From: an uncultured Brachyspira sp. | GTDB lineage: Bacteria; Spirochaetota; Brachyspiria; Brachyspirales; Brachyspiraceae | NCBI RefSeq assembly: GCF_910578695.1 | Contig: NZ_CAJTQJ010000046.1 | Location: 1 to 19,440, forward strand | Length of the DNA stretch: 19,440 nt | Direction: 5' to 3' | Shown here: positions 6,972 through 15,513 of the stretch, in pieces | Position numbering within the stretch: position 1 is the first letter of the stretch | Layout of the letters: every line of letters starts with the position of its first letter | Program-made: the position numbers and the translations under genes | The notes under the pieces: model-generated | Told to the model about the DNA's origin: nothing | The model's database searches: none | The model's input: only the letters and a program-made list of their open reading frames with translations

Positions 6972-6980
6972 GCTCTTTAC

Positions 6981-7012
6981 AAATAAAAACGACATATATG
7001 TCATTTTTATTT
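6981..7012. promoter_or_regulatory. 32-bp palindrome, likely operator of the TetR-type regulator
   Basis: The core GACATATATGTC (6991-7002) is a perfect 12-bp palindrome. The arms continue as aaataaaaac and atttttattt, so 15 of 16 base pairs match (the exception is 6990/7003). It begins a few bases downstream of the -10 box, where a bound repressor would block transcription. TetR-family proteins commonly bind such sites and repress their own gene. The link to this regulator is inference from position. Confidence 0.65.
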
Positions 7013-7052
7013 TTTCTGTTAATTTCAAATAGAGGTGATAATCAAAAAAACA

Positions 7053-7757
7053 ATGCCTAAAGTAAGCCAAGAGTATTTTGACGATAAAAAGAGAATAATA
7101 CTAGAGGCGGCAATGAGAGTTTTTCAAAAAAAGCCTGCTTATAGTGTTACGATGAAAGATATTATTAAAGAATCAGGATTAAGTCAAGGGGGTGTTTACA
7201 AATATTATTCAAATATAGACTACATTGTAGCAGCACTTTTAAATACAAGTAATATTACTACTAATCCTAAAGAGCTGCTTGATATGTATAAAGATGATCC
7301 TGAAAAGTCTATATTTGAATTATTCGATGCTTTTAGAAAGTTTTTCTTCATAACTGAAAAAGAATTAGGAAAAATTATGTTTGAATTGCAGGCATTTTTC
7401 TTTAATAATAAAGAAAGACTAAAAGTATTAAGAGATAATATAAATAAAAATCTTATACCGCATTATTGGTTTTCAGATTTGTTTAGGTTTATAGATAAAA
7501 AAATAGATGAAAAGTATTTTAAGCCAATATTAAAACCTAATGATATTTATATGCAGATGATGGTTGCATTTTCAGGAATAGGAAATAAATTAATACTTAA
7601 TAAATATTATGATTTAGGTATAAAGACATATTATATAGTAGAAGAAGAAAAAAAATATTTGAATGCAGATTTGAATAGCTTAATTGATACATCATATAAA
7701 ACATTATTACTTTTGCTTGGAAGTAAGAATGTTAATAAATATAGCTTCAAAAATTAA
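7053..7757 (+). CDS. TetR/AcrR-family transcriptional regulator
   Basis: This 234-residue DNA-binding regulator has its N-terminal helix-turn-helix domain at about 12-56: IILEAAMRVFQKKPAYSVTM, then KDIIKESGLSQGGVYKYYSN, the classic TetR recognition-helix pattern. The rest is a helical ligand/dimer domain with no recognisable ligand. The ATG at 7053 is chosen because the protein then begins MPKVSQEYFDDKK, as relatives do. GAGGTGAT lies 13 to 14 bases upstream; a GTG six codons earlier falls inside that ribosome binding site. It lies 55 bp ahead of the TolC-like and RND genes on the same strand, and a palindrome overlaps its start site. It probably represses itself and, by read-through, the efflux genes, with an unknown inducer. 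Confidence 0.9.
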   Translation: MPKVSQEYFDDKKRIILEAAMRVFQKKPAYSVTMKDIIKESGLSQGGVYKYYSNIDYIVAALLNTSNITTNPKELLDMYKDDPEKSIFELFDAFRKFFFITEKELGKIMFELQAFFFNNKERLKVLRDNINKNLIPHYWFSDLFRFIDKKIDEKYFKPILKPNDIYMQMMVAFSGIGNKLILNKYYDLGIKTYYIVEEEKKYLNADLNSLIDTSYKTLLLLLGSKNVNKYSFKN

Positions 7758-7812
7758 TTGCTATTTCAAAAAAATCATAAGAATATTGCTGATTGTAATT
7801 TAAGGAGAGTAA

Positions 7813-9267
7813 ATGAGAACAAGTATAAAAATAGCTGTAAGTTTAATAATATTCATTAATATTTTGCATGGTCAGACAAACACTTTGACTTATGCTGCTT
7901 ATATGGAAACTATAAGAGATCAGATACCTGAATTAAAAATAAATGCTGTAGTTGAAACTAATGCTGAAATGAATTTACTTAGTGCAAAAAGTTCGGCAGA
8001 TGTAAATCTATCCGCTCAGCTTGGAGCTGTAGGTAAATACGGAAGTTTATCATCAGGCACATCTACATCAGTGGGTCCTACAGCAGAAGCTGCAGGAATA
8101 CAGGCTTCAATAGGCGTAGGTTCTTTAATACCTTACAGCGGAACAAGATGGTCTGTAAATTTAACTCATAATTCATTTATAGGCGGTAAATTATATTATC
8201 CCGGAAATCCTCAGCCTATAGATTTTAACAATTATCAGCCTTCGCTTACTATACAGGTAACTCAGCCTTTGCTAAGAAACTTTTTCGGTACTTTAGATAA
8301 ATACCCTATAAAAGATGCAGAATATGCACTTAATATAGCAAAGCTGCAAAGAAGATTAGATGATGCAAGTGTTGTAGTTGCATATCAAAAAATATATTAT
8401 CAATGGATAATGTTTGAAAAACTTCTAGAATATTATAGAAGTATGTATATAACAGGAAGAAGTTTTGAAAATCAAATGAGAAACAGATATAATAATGGGC
8501 TTATAGATAATGATTCATATCAAAGTGCAAGAAAACAGACTATGGTATACAGCGATTATTATGCACAAAATCAGGTTAATTTAGAAACTCTTTTGGCAAC
8601 TATAAGTTTCTTTATGCCTGTAACAAATATAAAACCAGATCATACTACTTGGGATGCATATTTAGACTTGGGAAGCAATATGCAGATGGAGGCTGTAAAT
8701 TTTTCTGACAGTATTAACGGACAAATAGCATATCAGTCAAAAATAAGAGCCGAATATACTCTTGAAACTATGAAAAACGGAACAATGCCTAATTTAGATT
8801 TAGTAGGAAATGTCAGCCTAAACGGACTTAGCCCTAACAGCGACGGATATTTTAAGTCTTTCGGAAGTATGACAAATGTTGATTTTTTTGCAGGCGTACA
8901 GTTCTCATACCCTATAGGAAACAGAGCGAATAAAGCACAATATAAAATGGCAGAGAACTCTTTATATGGCATAATAGCACAATATGATCAATTAGAAAAA
9001 GATTATAATACGCAATTGCAGACATATATTTCAAGGTTTAATGCATATAAAAATTTAATATCAAGCAAGCAGATGCAAATAAGAGCAATAAACTCAAGAA
9101 TAGCAACACAGCTTCAGAAACTAGATCAAGGGCGTTTAGAAATTGATGATTTGCTTACTTCAAGATTAGATTTAACCGCTACGCAGACAGAACTTCTAAA
9201 CCTTCAATATGAATTTATAACGACTATATTTGATTACAGAGCTTTACTTGCAATAGATTATGAATAA
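7813..9267 (+). CDS. TolC-like outer membrane efflux protein
   Basis: This is the outer-membrane exit channel of a drug- or metabolite-exporting system, 484 residues. A signal peptide covers about 1-20 (IKIAVSLIIFINILHG). Two outer-membrane-efflux repeats follow. The first contains TIQVTQPLLRNFFG and a long helical region to about residue 280. The second contains FFAGVQFSYPIGNRANKAQY and helices ending in FDYRALLAIDYE. There is no lipobox cysteine, unlike OprM-type channels. A strong AAGGAG lies 5 bases before the ATG. It is followed by an RND pump gene after 113 bp. The start of the mature protein has an unusual Ser/Gly-rich stretch (about 75-100). Confidence in the family is high; the substrate is unknown. 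Confidence 0.9.
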   Translation: MRTSIKIAVSLIIFINILHGQTNTLTYAAYMETIRDQIPELKINAVVETNAEMNLLSAKSSADVNLSAQLGAVGKYGSLSSGTSTSVGPTAEAAGIQASIGVGSLIPYSGTRWSVNLTHNSFIGGKLYYPGNPQPIDFNNYQPSLTIQVTQPLLRNFFGTLDKYPIKDAEYALNIAKLQRRLDDASVVVAYQKIYYQWIMFEKLLEYYRSMYITGRSFENQMRNRYNNGLIDNDSYQSARKQTMVYSDYYAQNQVNLETLLATISFFMPVTNIKPDHTTWDAYLDLGSNMQMEAVNFSDSINGQIAYQSKIRAEYTLETMKNGTMPNLDLVGNVSLNGLSPNSDGYFKSFGSMTNVDFFAGVQFSYPIGNRANKAQYKMAENSLYGIIAQYDQLEKDYNTQLQTYISRFNAYKNLISSKQMQIRAINSRIATQLQKLDQGRLEIDDLLTSRLDLTATQTELLNLQYEFITTIFDYRALLAIDYE

Positions 9268-9320
9268 TATAATTCAGTAATTTTTAATAAGGTTTATAAA
9301 ATATTGCATATATATAAAAT

Positions 9321-9350
9321 TTAGAGTCTGATTTTTAAATTAGACTCTGA
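9321..9350 (+). other. Hairpin between the TolC-like and RND genes
   Basis: AGAGTCTGATTT (9323-9334) pairs with AAATTAGACTCT (9337-9348) with one G-T wobble, and the outermost bases can extend the stem by two pairs. No T-run follows on the plus strand, so it is not a clear terminator. It might stabilise or process the mRNA, lowering pump expression relative to the channel. Confidence 0.55.
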
Positions 9351-9380
9351 TAAAACTGAAAAATAGGAGATTTCTAATAT

Positions 9381-12300
9381 ATGGAAAGAATTATAGTATT
9401 TTTTGCCAAAAAAACGATGCTTGTAAATATAATAGTAATGGCTATTTTATTTATAGGAGGTTATTACTACTTTAACTTGCAAAAAGAATCTATACCGTCT
9501 ACTGACTTAGATATGATGCTGGTATCAATAATATATCCAGGTGCTACTCCTCTTGATGTGGAGCAAAATGCTGTTATTCCAGTAGAAGAGCAATTGCAGG
9601 GGATATCAGGAATAGATGAATATAATACTACAATCATAGAAAATGCCGCTATTATCATAATAAAATTAGATGAAACAATACCTGACAGACAGCCTGTTAA
9701 AGATGAAGTATTCAGACAAATGCAAAATGTTCCTGATTTATCAAAAGATGTTGAAGAGGTTACCACTTATGACTTAAATCCTAATAAAATGGATATATAT
9801 ACTTTAGCCGTGCATTTCAAAAAAGGAATGGAAGGAAATGAAAAAGAATTATTTGATTTTAGTCAAAGACTTGAAAGAGAACTTGTAAGACTTGAAGGTG
9901 TTGCTGAAGTAAGAGTAAATGGAAGAACGGATCCTGAAGTAAAAATATATGTTGATCCTATGAAAATGCAGGAAAATTATATTGCATTAACTGATGTTGT
10001 TAATGCTTTAAGCATAAGAAATATAAGGGCTACAGGAGGAGATTTAGAAAGCGGAGGAAAAGAACAGACTGTAGTTACATTCGGAGAATTCCAAAATTTA
10101 AGCGAGGCAAGTAATGTTATTATAAGATCTACTTTTAACGGACAGAGAGTAAGAATAAATGATATAGCCCGTATTGAAGAAGGTTTTGAAGAAAAAACTG
10201 TACATATGAGAGTTAATGCTGCTTCCGGCTATTCATTATCTATAGTAAAAAATGAAAATGCTGATATTCTTAAAACTATTGATACAGTAAATAAATATTT
10301 AGAAGAAAATGCTGATATTATTCCTGATAATATTCAAGTATCTGTAATGGGAGACAGATCAAGAACAATAAAATCTCTTTTAAGTATAGTAACTTCAAAC
10401 CTTATACAAGGATTCATAATTATATTTATAACTTTGATTATATTCTTAGACTTTAGAAGTGCTATGTTTACAAGTTTGGGTATGGTGCTTACAATGTTCT
10501 CTTGCTTTATATATATGCAATTAACAGGAATAACATTCAATACTATGTCATTAGCTGCTATTATCACTGTGCTTGGTATGATAGTAGATAACTCAATAGT
10601 AGTATCCGAAAACATATTTAATTTTAAGCAGGCTGGATATAAAGGGCTTGAAGCTACAAGACTTGCAGTTTCTGATGTTGTAATGCCTATGCTTGCTTCT
10701 ACTCTTACTACAGTTGCAGCTTTTACGCCTATGCTTACAATTACAGGTATAATGGGTAAAATATTAAATTTATTTCCGAAAATAGTAATATTTACATTAG
10801 TGGCAAGTATGGTGCAGGCTATATTGATACTGCCTAATCAATTGCAGGATAAAGAAGATAAATATAAATCATATAATCCTAAAAAGAAAAAGAGTAAATT
10901 TAAAAATCCTCTTGATTTTGACAAAGATGCTTTATTTGACAAAATGAAAATACCTTTTGGGGCTGCTTTAGAAAAACTTATAAAAGTAAGATATGTTGTT
11001 ATAATATTCTTTGTGCTTATGTTTATAGCTTCTATGTTTTTAGCTCAAAATAGTTTCAAAAATTTCGTACTTATATATGATACTAGTGCTGATACTATAG
11101 TTATTAATATAGAAATGCCTACAGGTACAACTAAAGAAGTTACAACTAAAGAGATTGCAAAAATAGAGCAGGCTGTATCAAAAGTTATAAAACCAGAAGA
11201 ACTTATTGCTTTATACTCTTTAGTAGGAAAACAGGTGGATCAGGAAATAGTTTCTGAAGAAAAGGGAAGTTTAGCTGGTATTATGGTTTATTTAGTACCT
11301 GCCGCCGAAAGAGACAGAACGGCTGATGATCTTGTTGATTTAATAAATCAGGAAATAGATAAAACTGATATAAAACAAAATGTGCCTGTATTTACTATGA
11401 ATACAAAAGGAAATGTTGATCCCGGAGATCCTGTAGATATAAGAATAGTAGGAAATGATACAGAATTGGCAAAAAAAGCTAAAGATGATATTAAAAGTTT
11501 CTTGGCTACAGTACCCGGAGTTATAAATATTGATGATGATGATAAAATAGGTAAGGAAGAATTAAGGGTTGTATTTGATTATGATAAGATTGCAGAACTT
11601 GGAGTAAATGTTGCTACAGTAGCTAATCAAGTAAGAACTGCATACTATGGTACAGAAGCTACAGATATACAGGAACTTGAAAATAAAATCACATATAGAG
11701 TATTATTTGATGAAATATTTACTTATGATGTAAAATATTTAAATGATTTATTAATACCTAACTCTCAAGGAAGATTAATATATCTTAAAAATCTTGCCTC
11801 TATAGAAAAAGCAAACGGACTTTCTACATTAAAGCATTATAATGGAGAAAGAACTATAACAATCACTGCTGATATAGAATATGGAAAAAATACTTCTCAG
11901 CAGGTTATGAATGCAGTTCAAGAAAGATATAAAAGTTTTGCCAAAGATTACAGAGGATTGAAATTAGAATTCGGAGGAGAAGCTAAAGAAACTATGAAAG
12001 CTATAAAGCAGTTATTATTTAGTTTTGCTATGGCTTTTATATTTGTATATATTGTATTACTGCTTCAGTTTAACAGATTCATACAGCCTATTATGATAAT
12101 GATAATTATTCCATTTGGTTTGATAGGAGTACTATTAGGCTTTGCTATTCATAGAATGCCTTTATCATTTATGGGCGTTGTAGGTATTATTGGGTTATCA
12201 GGCGTTGTTGTAAATAATGGTATTATACTTGTTGACTTAATTAACAAACTTATAGATGAAGGTGTTGAGGGCGGAAAAAAAGGCGTGGCAAAAGCTATTG

Positions 12301-12572
12301 TTGAAGGAGCTAAACAGCGTCTTCGTCCTGTATTCTTAACTACAGTTACTACAGTTGTAGGGCTTTTACCTACTGTTTATGGTATAGGCGGAAGAGCAGA
12401 TATTATCATTCCTATAGTTATGGCATTAGCTTACGGGCTTTTATTTGCTTCTTTACTTACGCTGATATTTTTGCCTTGTATGTTTATGATTATGTTTGAT
12501 TTAAGGTTAATAAAAATACCTTCTTCAGTAAATCCTTCTGAAGAAATTACTACTACTATAACTACTAGATAA
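9381..12572 (+). CDS. RND-family efflux transporter, inner-membrane pump
   Basis: This 1063-residue proton-driven pump belongs to the AcrB/HAE1-like superfamily. Layout: TM1 about 12-31, periplasmic loop with SIIYPGATPLDVEQNAVIPV, TM2-6 about 338-490, a Lys-rich cytoplasmic linker (about 495-510), TM7 about 536-555, second periplasmic loop, TM8-12 about 880-1045. In TM4, MIVDNSIVVSENIF puts Asp403-Asn404 where AcrB has two Asp. In TM10, GLSGVVVNNGIILVD has no Lys where AcrB has Lys940. This pattern occurs in other RND subfamilies. KQRLRPVFLTTVTTVVGLLP precedes TM11. AGGAG lies 11 bases upstream. It is in an operon with the TolC-like gene, but no HlyD/AcrA-type adaptor is encoded here. Substrate unknown. 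Confidence 0.93.
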   Translation: MERIIVFFAKKTMLVNIIVMAILFIGGYYYFNLQKESIPSTDLDMMLVSIIYPGATPLDVEQNAVIPVEEQLQGISGIDEYNTTIIENAAIIIIKLDETIPDRQPVKDEVFRQMQNVPDLSKDVEEVTTYDLNPNKMDIYTLAVHFKKGMEGNEKELFDFSQRLERELVRLEGVAEVRVNGRTDPEVKIYVDPMKMQENYIALTDVVNALSIRNIRATGGDLESGGKEQTVVTFGEFQNLSEASNVIIRSTFNGQRVRINDIARIEEGFEEKTVHMRVNAASGYSLSIVKNENADILKTIDTVNKYLEENADIIPDNIQVSVMGDRSRTIKSLLSIVTSNLIQGFIIIFITLIIFLDFRSAMFTSLGMVLTMFSCFIYMQLTGITFNTMSLAAIITVLGMIVDNSIVVSENIFNFKQAGYKGLEATRLAVSDVVMPMLASTLTTVAAFTPMLTITGIMGKILNLFPKIVIFTLVASMVQAILILPNQLQDKEDKYKSYNPKKKKSKFKNPLDFDKDALFDKMKIPFGAALEKLIKVRYVVIIFFVLMFIASMFLAQNSFKNFVLIYDTSADTIVINIEMPTGTTKEVTTKEIAKIEQAVSKVIKPEELIALYSLVGKQVDQEIVSEEKGSLAGIMVYLVPAAERDRTADDLVDLINQEIDKTDIKQNVPVFTMNTKGNVDPGDPVDIRIVGNDTELAKKAKDDIKSFLATVPGVINIDDDDKIGKEELRVVFDYDKIAELGVNVATVANQVRTAYYGTEATDIQELENKITYRVLFDEIFTYDVKYLNDLLIPNSQGRLIYLKNLASIEKANGLSTLKHYNGERTITITADIEYGKNTSQQVMNAVQERYKSFAKDYRGLKLEFGGEAKETMKAIKQLLFSFAMAFIFVYIVLLLQFNRFIQPIMIMIIIPFGLIGVLLGFAIHRMPLSFMGVVGIIGLSGVVVNNGIILVDLINKLIDEGVEGGKKGVAKAIVEGAKQRLRPVFLTTVTTVVGLLPTVYGIGGRADIIIPIVMALAYGLLFASLLTLIFLPCMFMIMFDLRLIKIPSSVNPSEEITTTITTR

Positions 12573-12613
12573 AATTAATCATAGCCTGCATTTGAAGTTA
12601 ATTAAAATTAATT

Positions 12614-12657
12614 GAAGTTAATAGAAAAATCAAAACTTTCTATTAACTTCTTTTTTT
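12614..12657 (+). terminator. Intrinsic terminator of the efflux operon
   Basis: A perfect 14-bp stem (GAAGTTAATAGAAA at 12614-12627 with its complement at 12637-12650), a 9-base loop and an immediate run of seven T (12651-12657). It lies about 40 bp after the RND stop. This is the clearest terminator in the window. Confidence 0.9.
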
Positions 12658-12698
12658 ATTAGTAAAATAATTGAATTTTATTAGTAAAATAATCGAAG
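12655..12698. repeat. 22-bp tandem duplication
   Basis: tttattagtaaaataat-T/C-gaa occurs at 12655-12675 and 12677-12697 with one mismatch. It directly abuts the T-tract of the terminator and looks like a local replication-slippage duplication. Confidence 0.7.
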
Positions 12699-12811
12699 CA
12701 TTCTTCTTCAAATATTTTCCATAATAATTTACACATAATAATTTGCCTCTAACTGCATTAACGAAATAAAGTATAAAACACTAAATAATTTTTTATTTTT
12801 ATTTATAATAG

Positions 12812-12840
12812 TTGACAATTTTATTATTTATAAATATTAT
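12812..12840 (+). promoter_or_regulatory. Sigma-70-type promoter for the zinc-ribbon/panC-like operon
   Basis: A consensus TTGACA (12812-12817), exactly 17 bases, then TATTAT (12835-12840). Transcription would start near 12847, leaving a leader of about 35 bases to the ATG at 12881. It shows that the TTG at 12812 is a -35 box and not a start codon. Confidence 0.7.
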
Positions 12841-12880
12841 TGATAATTATTCTGATTCGATTAAGGAGTTTTTCAGAAAA

Positions 12881-13342
12881 ATGGCTAAAACTATTAAATG
12901 TAAATCTTGTAAAACTGTAAATGATAAATATGCTAAACAATGCCGATCATGCGGAACATTGCTTTATCCTGAAATCTCTCATAAAAATGCTGAAATTATT
13001 ACTATTATATTAGATGCTGTATTTACTTTTATATATTTATTTGGAATATTTTTATTTATAGTTAATTCTAATAATAATGAAACACCTAAATATATTGCAT
13101 TGCTTCCTGCTCCCAATACACTGCCTTATTTTTTGATAATATTATTATTTTTAGTATTTGCAGTAATTAAAATACTTTATATATTAAATATTTTTGTATT
13201 AAAAAAAGACATTATATTCAGCATAAGAAGAATAAGTATGTTTGCCGAAGCCGTGATAATGTTTCCCATTCAGACTATACTTGCATTATATTTTTATGAG
13301 CCTGCAACCAATCAAGATAAAATGAATAAAAAAGCGGATTAA
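12881..13342 (+). CDS. Small zinc-ribbon membrane protein of unknown function
   Basis: This 153-residue protein has an N-terminal zinc ribbon: Cys7-x2-Cys10 and Cys21-x2-Cys24 (KCKSCKTVNDKYAKQCRSCG). About three membrane helices follow: IITIILDAVFTFIYLFGIFL, LIILLFLVFAVIKILYILN and AVIMFPIQTILALYF. The Cys pattern is that of short ribbon domains fused to membrane proteins, where it may bind zinc, protein or nucleic acid. I do not recognise a specific family. The ATG at 12881 is chosen over an upstream TTG because that TTG lies in the -35 box; AAGGAG (12863-12868) precedes it by 12 bases. It is 4 bp ahead of the PanC-like gene and must share its mRNA. No functional link to pantothenate is evident. 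Confidence 0.8.
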   Translation: MAKTIKCKSCKTVNDKYAKQCRSCGTLLYPEISHKNAEIITIILDAVFTFIYLFGIFLFIVNSNNNETPKYIALLPAPNTLPYFLIILLFLVFAVIKILYILNIFVLKKDIIFSIRRISMFAEAVIMFPIQTILALYFYEPATNQDKMNKKAD

Positions 13343-13346
13343 TTAT

Positions 13347-14189
13347 ATGTCTTTAACTATATTAAAAAATATAAAAAGTGCATATAAATTTATTAATGAA
13401 AATAAAAATGATTCAATAGCTCTTATATCAACTATGGGAGCTTTGCATAATGGGCATATAGCTTTAATAAAAAAGGCAAAAAAAGAATGCATCATTACAG
13501 TAGTAAGTATATTTCTTAATCCTCTTCAATTTACAAAAGTAGAAGATATAGAAAAATATCCCCAAGATATAAAAAGAGATAAAAAAATTTTAGAAGAGCT
13601 TGAAGTAAATGCATTATTTTTGCCTTCTGTTGAAGAAATGATATCTGATGATTATTCTGCTTATATAAATATAGATAATAAATACAGCGAATATTATAAA
13701 ATTTTAAGACCAATTTATTATAAGGGCATAATTACAATAATGTCAAAACTATTTAATATATTATCTCCTACTAATCTGTATTTAATGGAATATGACTATC
13801 ATGAAATATTTATGATAAAAAAAATGATAAAGGATTTAAATTATAATATAACAATTAAAACTATACCTATAGTAAGAGATGAAAATATGATAGCTTTAAA
13901 CAGCATCAATGATTTATTAAGCGATAGAGAAAAAGAGGAAGCTCAAATAATATATAAATTTCTTAAAGAAGCAAGAGAAGAGTTTAAAAAGGGAGGCACT
14001 AAATCATCATATTTAATAGATATTATAAAGCATAATTTAAAATCACATAAAATGCTTAAAATAGAATATATTGATATTATAGATAAAGAGAGTTTTAGAA
14101 GCACTGAAACAGCATCAAAAAATTCTATTATATTAATATCATGCTATTGCGGTTCTGTAAGATTATTGGATAATATGCCTTTAAAATAA
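13347..14189 (+). CDS. Divergent pantothenate synthetase-like protein (PanC family)
   Basis: True PanC joins pantoate and beta-alanine using ATP. This 280-residue homologue keeps the N-terminal half well: STMGALHNGH (28-37, with His34 and His37 of the HxGH motif) and SIFLNPLQF (54-62, with Asn58 and Gln61). The rest of the active site is altered. The usual F-G-E-K-D-x-Q-Q is LMEYDYHE (146-153), so the catalytic Lys is Tyr149 and the Gln is Glu153. The R-P-G-H-F region is RPIYYKG (121-127). The M-S-S-R-N motif is LNSIN (184-188), so the Arg is Ile187. The fold and full length are preserved, so it is not a decayed pseudogene. It may be a very divergent enzyme, act on another substrate, or be inactive. 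It starts 4 bp after the preceding gene with a weak ribosome binding site, suggesting translational coupling. Confidence 0.82.
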   Translation: MSLTILKNIKSAYKFINENKNDSIALISTMGALHNGHIALIKKAKKECIITVVSIFLNPLQFTKVEDIEKYPQDIKRDKKILEELEVNALFLPSVEEMISDDYSAYINIDNKYSEYYKILRPIYYKGIITIMSKLFNILSPTNLYLMEYDYHEIFMIKKMIKDLNYNITIKTIPIVRDENMIALNSINDLLSDREKEEAQIIYKFLKEAREEFKKGGTKSSYLIDIIKHNLKSHKMLKIEYIDIIDKESFRSTETASKNSIILISCYCGSVRLLDNMPLK

Positions 14190-14202
14190 AAAAAATATAT
14201 TA

Positions 14203-15468
14203 TTATGAAGCAGACTTTATATTTAATATCGGCTTTAATCTGTCTATTATATTTGCTGTTGGTTCTATAAGCTTTTCTATTTCCTTAGAGTCTTTATATG
14301 CCTGAGGTGCTTCATCTAATGTACTTTTAGAAATACTGCTTGAATAAATACCTTTCATAGAATCTATAAACTCATTCATACTTATTTGTTTTTTTGCCTG
14401 CATTCTTGATAATACTCTTCCAGCTCCGTGAGGTGCAGAATAATTCCAATCCTCATTACTTTTTCCCTCGCATATTAAAATACCGTCACGCATATTAAAA
14501 GGTATTATTATTTTTTCTCCTTTATAGCTTCTTATTGCCCCTTTTCTTATGATAAAATCTTCAAAGTCTATAAAATTATGTACAGATGAAAAACTATCTT
14601 CTATTTTTATATCAAGAGAATTTGCTATTATTTTAAGCATAGTATCTCTGTTTATTTTTGCATAGTACTGTGCTGTTACCATATCTATGCAGTAATCAAA
14701 CATAGCTTTATCATATATATAATCTCCGCTTCTTATTATTTCAGAATATTCATTATATTCTTTTGTAGTTTTATCTTCTGTATTATGAATACTATTAATA
14801 AAATCCTTTGCTTCTTCAATTCTTTTTTTGTTTTTTCTTATATGATATTCGCAAACCATTCTTCCGAAATTTCTTGAACCTGAATGTATCGTTAGAAAAT
14901 AATCATTATTTAAAGACCTCCCTATTTCTATAAAATGATTTCCTCCTCCAAGCGTGCCTATAGAATTATTAAATTTTTTTAAATTTATTTCTACTCTTTC
15001 GCATAACTTTTCTATATAATCATTATCAATATCAAAAGGCTTAAACTCTGTATTATATCTCTTATTATATCTAATTATAAAATTTCTTATAAGCTCATTT
15101 AATTCTTTAAAATTAAATATATCATTATAATTTTTTTTATGAGTTTTACGCCCCATAGGAATATTTTGCTTTATAGTTCTGTCAATTTTTTCTAATGGAA
15201 TATTTTTTATATCATCGCTTAATTTTGAAGCAAGCATTCCGCAGCCTATATCGACACCTATATGAAAAGGGTTTACTCTGTCAGTAAGGGGCATAGTAAA
15301 ACCTATGACTATCCCCTTTCCTAAATGAGTATCAGGCATAATTCTTATTTTTACATCTTTGCTTACTTTTTCATTTAATATATTATATATAAGAGAATAA
15401 GATTCTTCTTCAATGCTGTCAGCGAAAATTTTGCAGTCTTTATTATATTTTCCCTCTAATTCTATCAT
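14203..15468 (-). CDS. rtcB: RtcB-family RNA-splicing ligase
   Basis: This enzyme joins RNA 3'-phosphate or 2',3'-cyclic phosphate ends to 5'-OH ends using GTP and Mn2+, in tRNA or rRNA repair. The 421 residues show the whole active site: GVDIGCGM (71-78; Asp73 and Cys76 bind metal), TLGGGNHFIEI (172-182; His178), IHSGSRNFG (194-202; His195), SVHNFI (295-300; His298) and SAPHGAGRVLSR (344-355; His347, the residue that carries GMP). It appears catalytically intact. GAGG lies 11 bases before the ATG. It is convergent with the PanC-like gene, 13 bp apart, and divergent from the radical SAM gene. No archease or RtcA gene is in the window. Confidence 0.95.
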   Translation of the reverse strand: MIELEGKYNKDCKIFADSIEEESYSLIYNILNEKVSKDVKIRIMPDTHLGKGIVIGFTMPLTDRVNPFHIGVDIGCGMLASKLSDDIKNIPLEKIDRTIKQNIPMGRKTHKKNYNDIFNFKELNELIRNFIIRYNKRYNTEFKPFDIDNDYIEKLCERVEINLKKFNNSIGTLGGGNHFIEIGRSLNNDYFLTIHSGSRNFGRMVCEYHIRKNKKRIEEAKDFINSIHNTEDKTTKEYNEYSEIIRSGDYIYDKAMFDYCIDMVTAQYYAKINRDTMLKIIANSLDIKIEDSFSSVHNFIDFEDFIIRKGAIRSYKGEKIIIPFNMRDGILICEGKSNEDWNYSAPHGAGRVLSRMQAKKQISMNEFIDSMKGIYSSSISKSTLDEAPQAYKDSKEIEKLIEPTANIIDRLKPILNIKSAS

Positions 15469-15513
15469 AAAATTTTTTACCTCTATAATTTTATTATTAT
15501 ATATAAAACAATC

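Larger units (their letters stand above)
12573..12880. other. Intergenic region with terminator, short repeats and promoter
   Basis: This 308-bp stretch contains the terminator of the efflux genes (12614-12657), a 22-bp tandem duplication, an 11-base word repeated at 12720-12730 and 12734-12744, and the promoter of the next operon (12812-12840). No further gene is seen. Confidence 0.6.

Noticed and set aside
12812..12880. TTG start giving a 176-residue version of the zinc-ribbon protein
   Set aside because: The TTG is part of a consensus -35 box and the extra residues precede a well-placed AAGGAG and ATG.
14187..14240. Terminator between the convergent PanC-like and rtcB genes
   Set aside because: Only 13 bp separate the stops and no stable hairpin next to a T-run could be seen, although the minus strand has a run of T.
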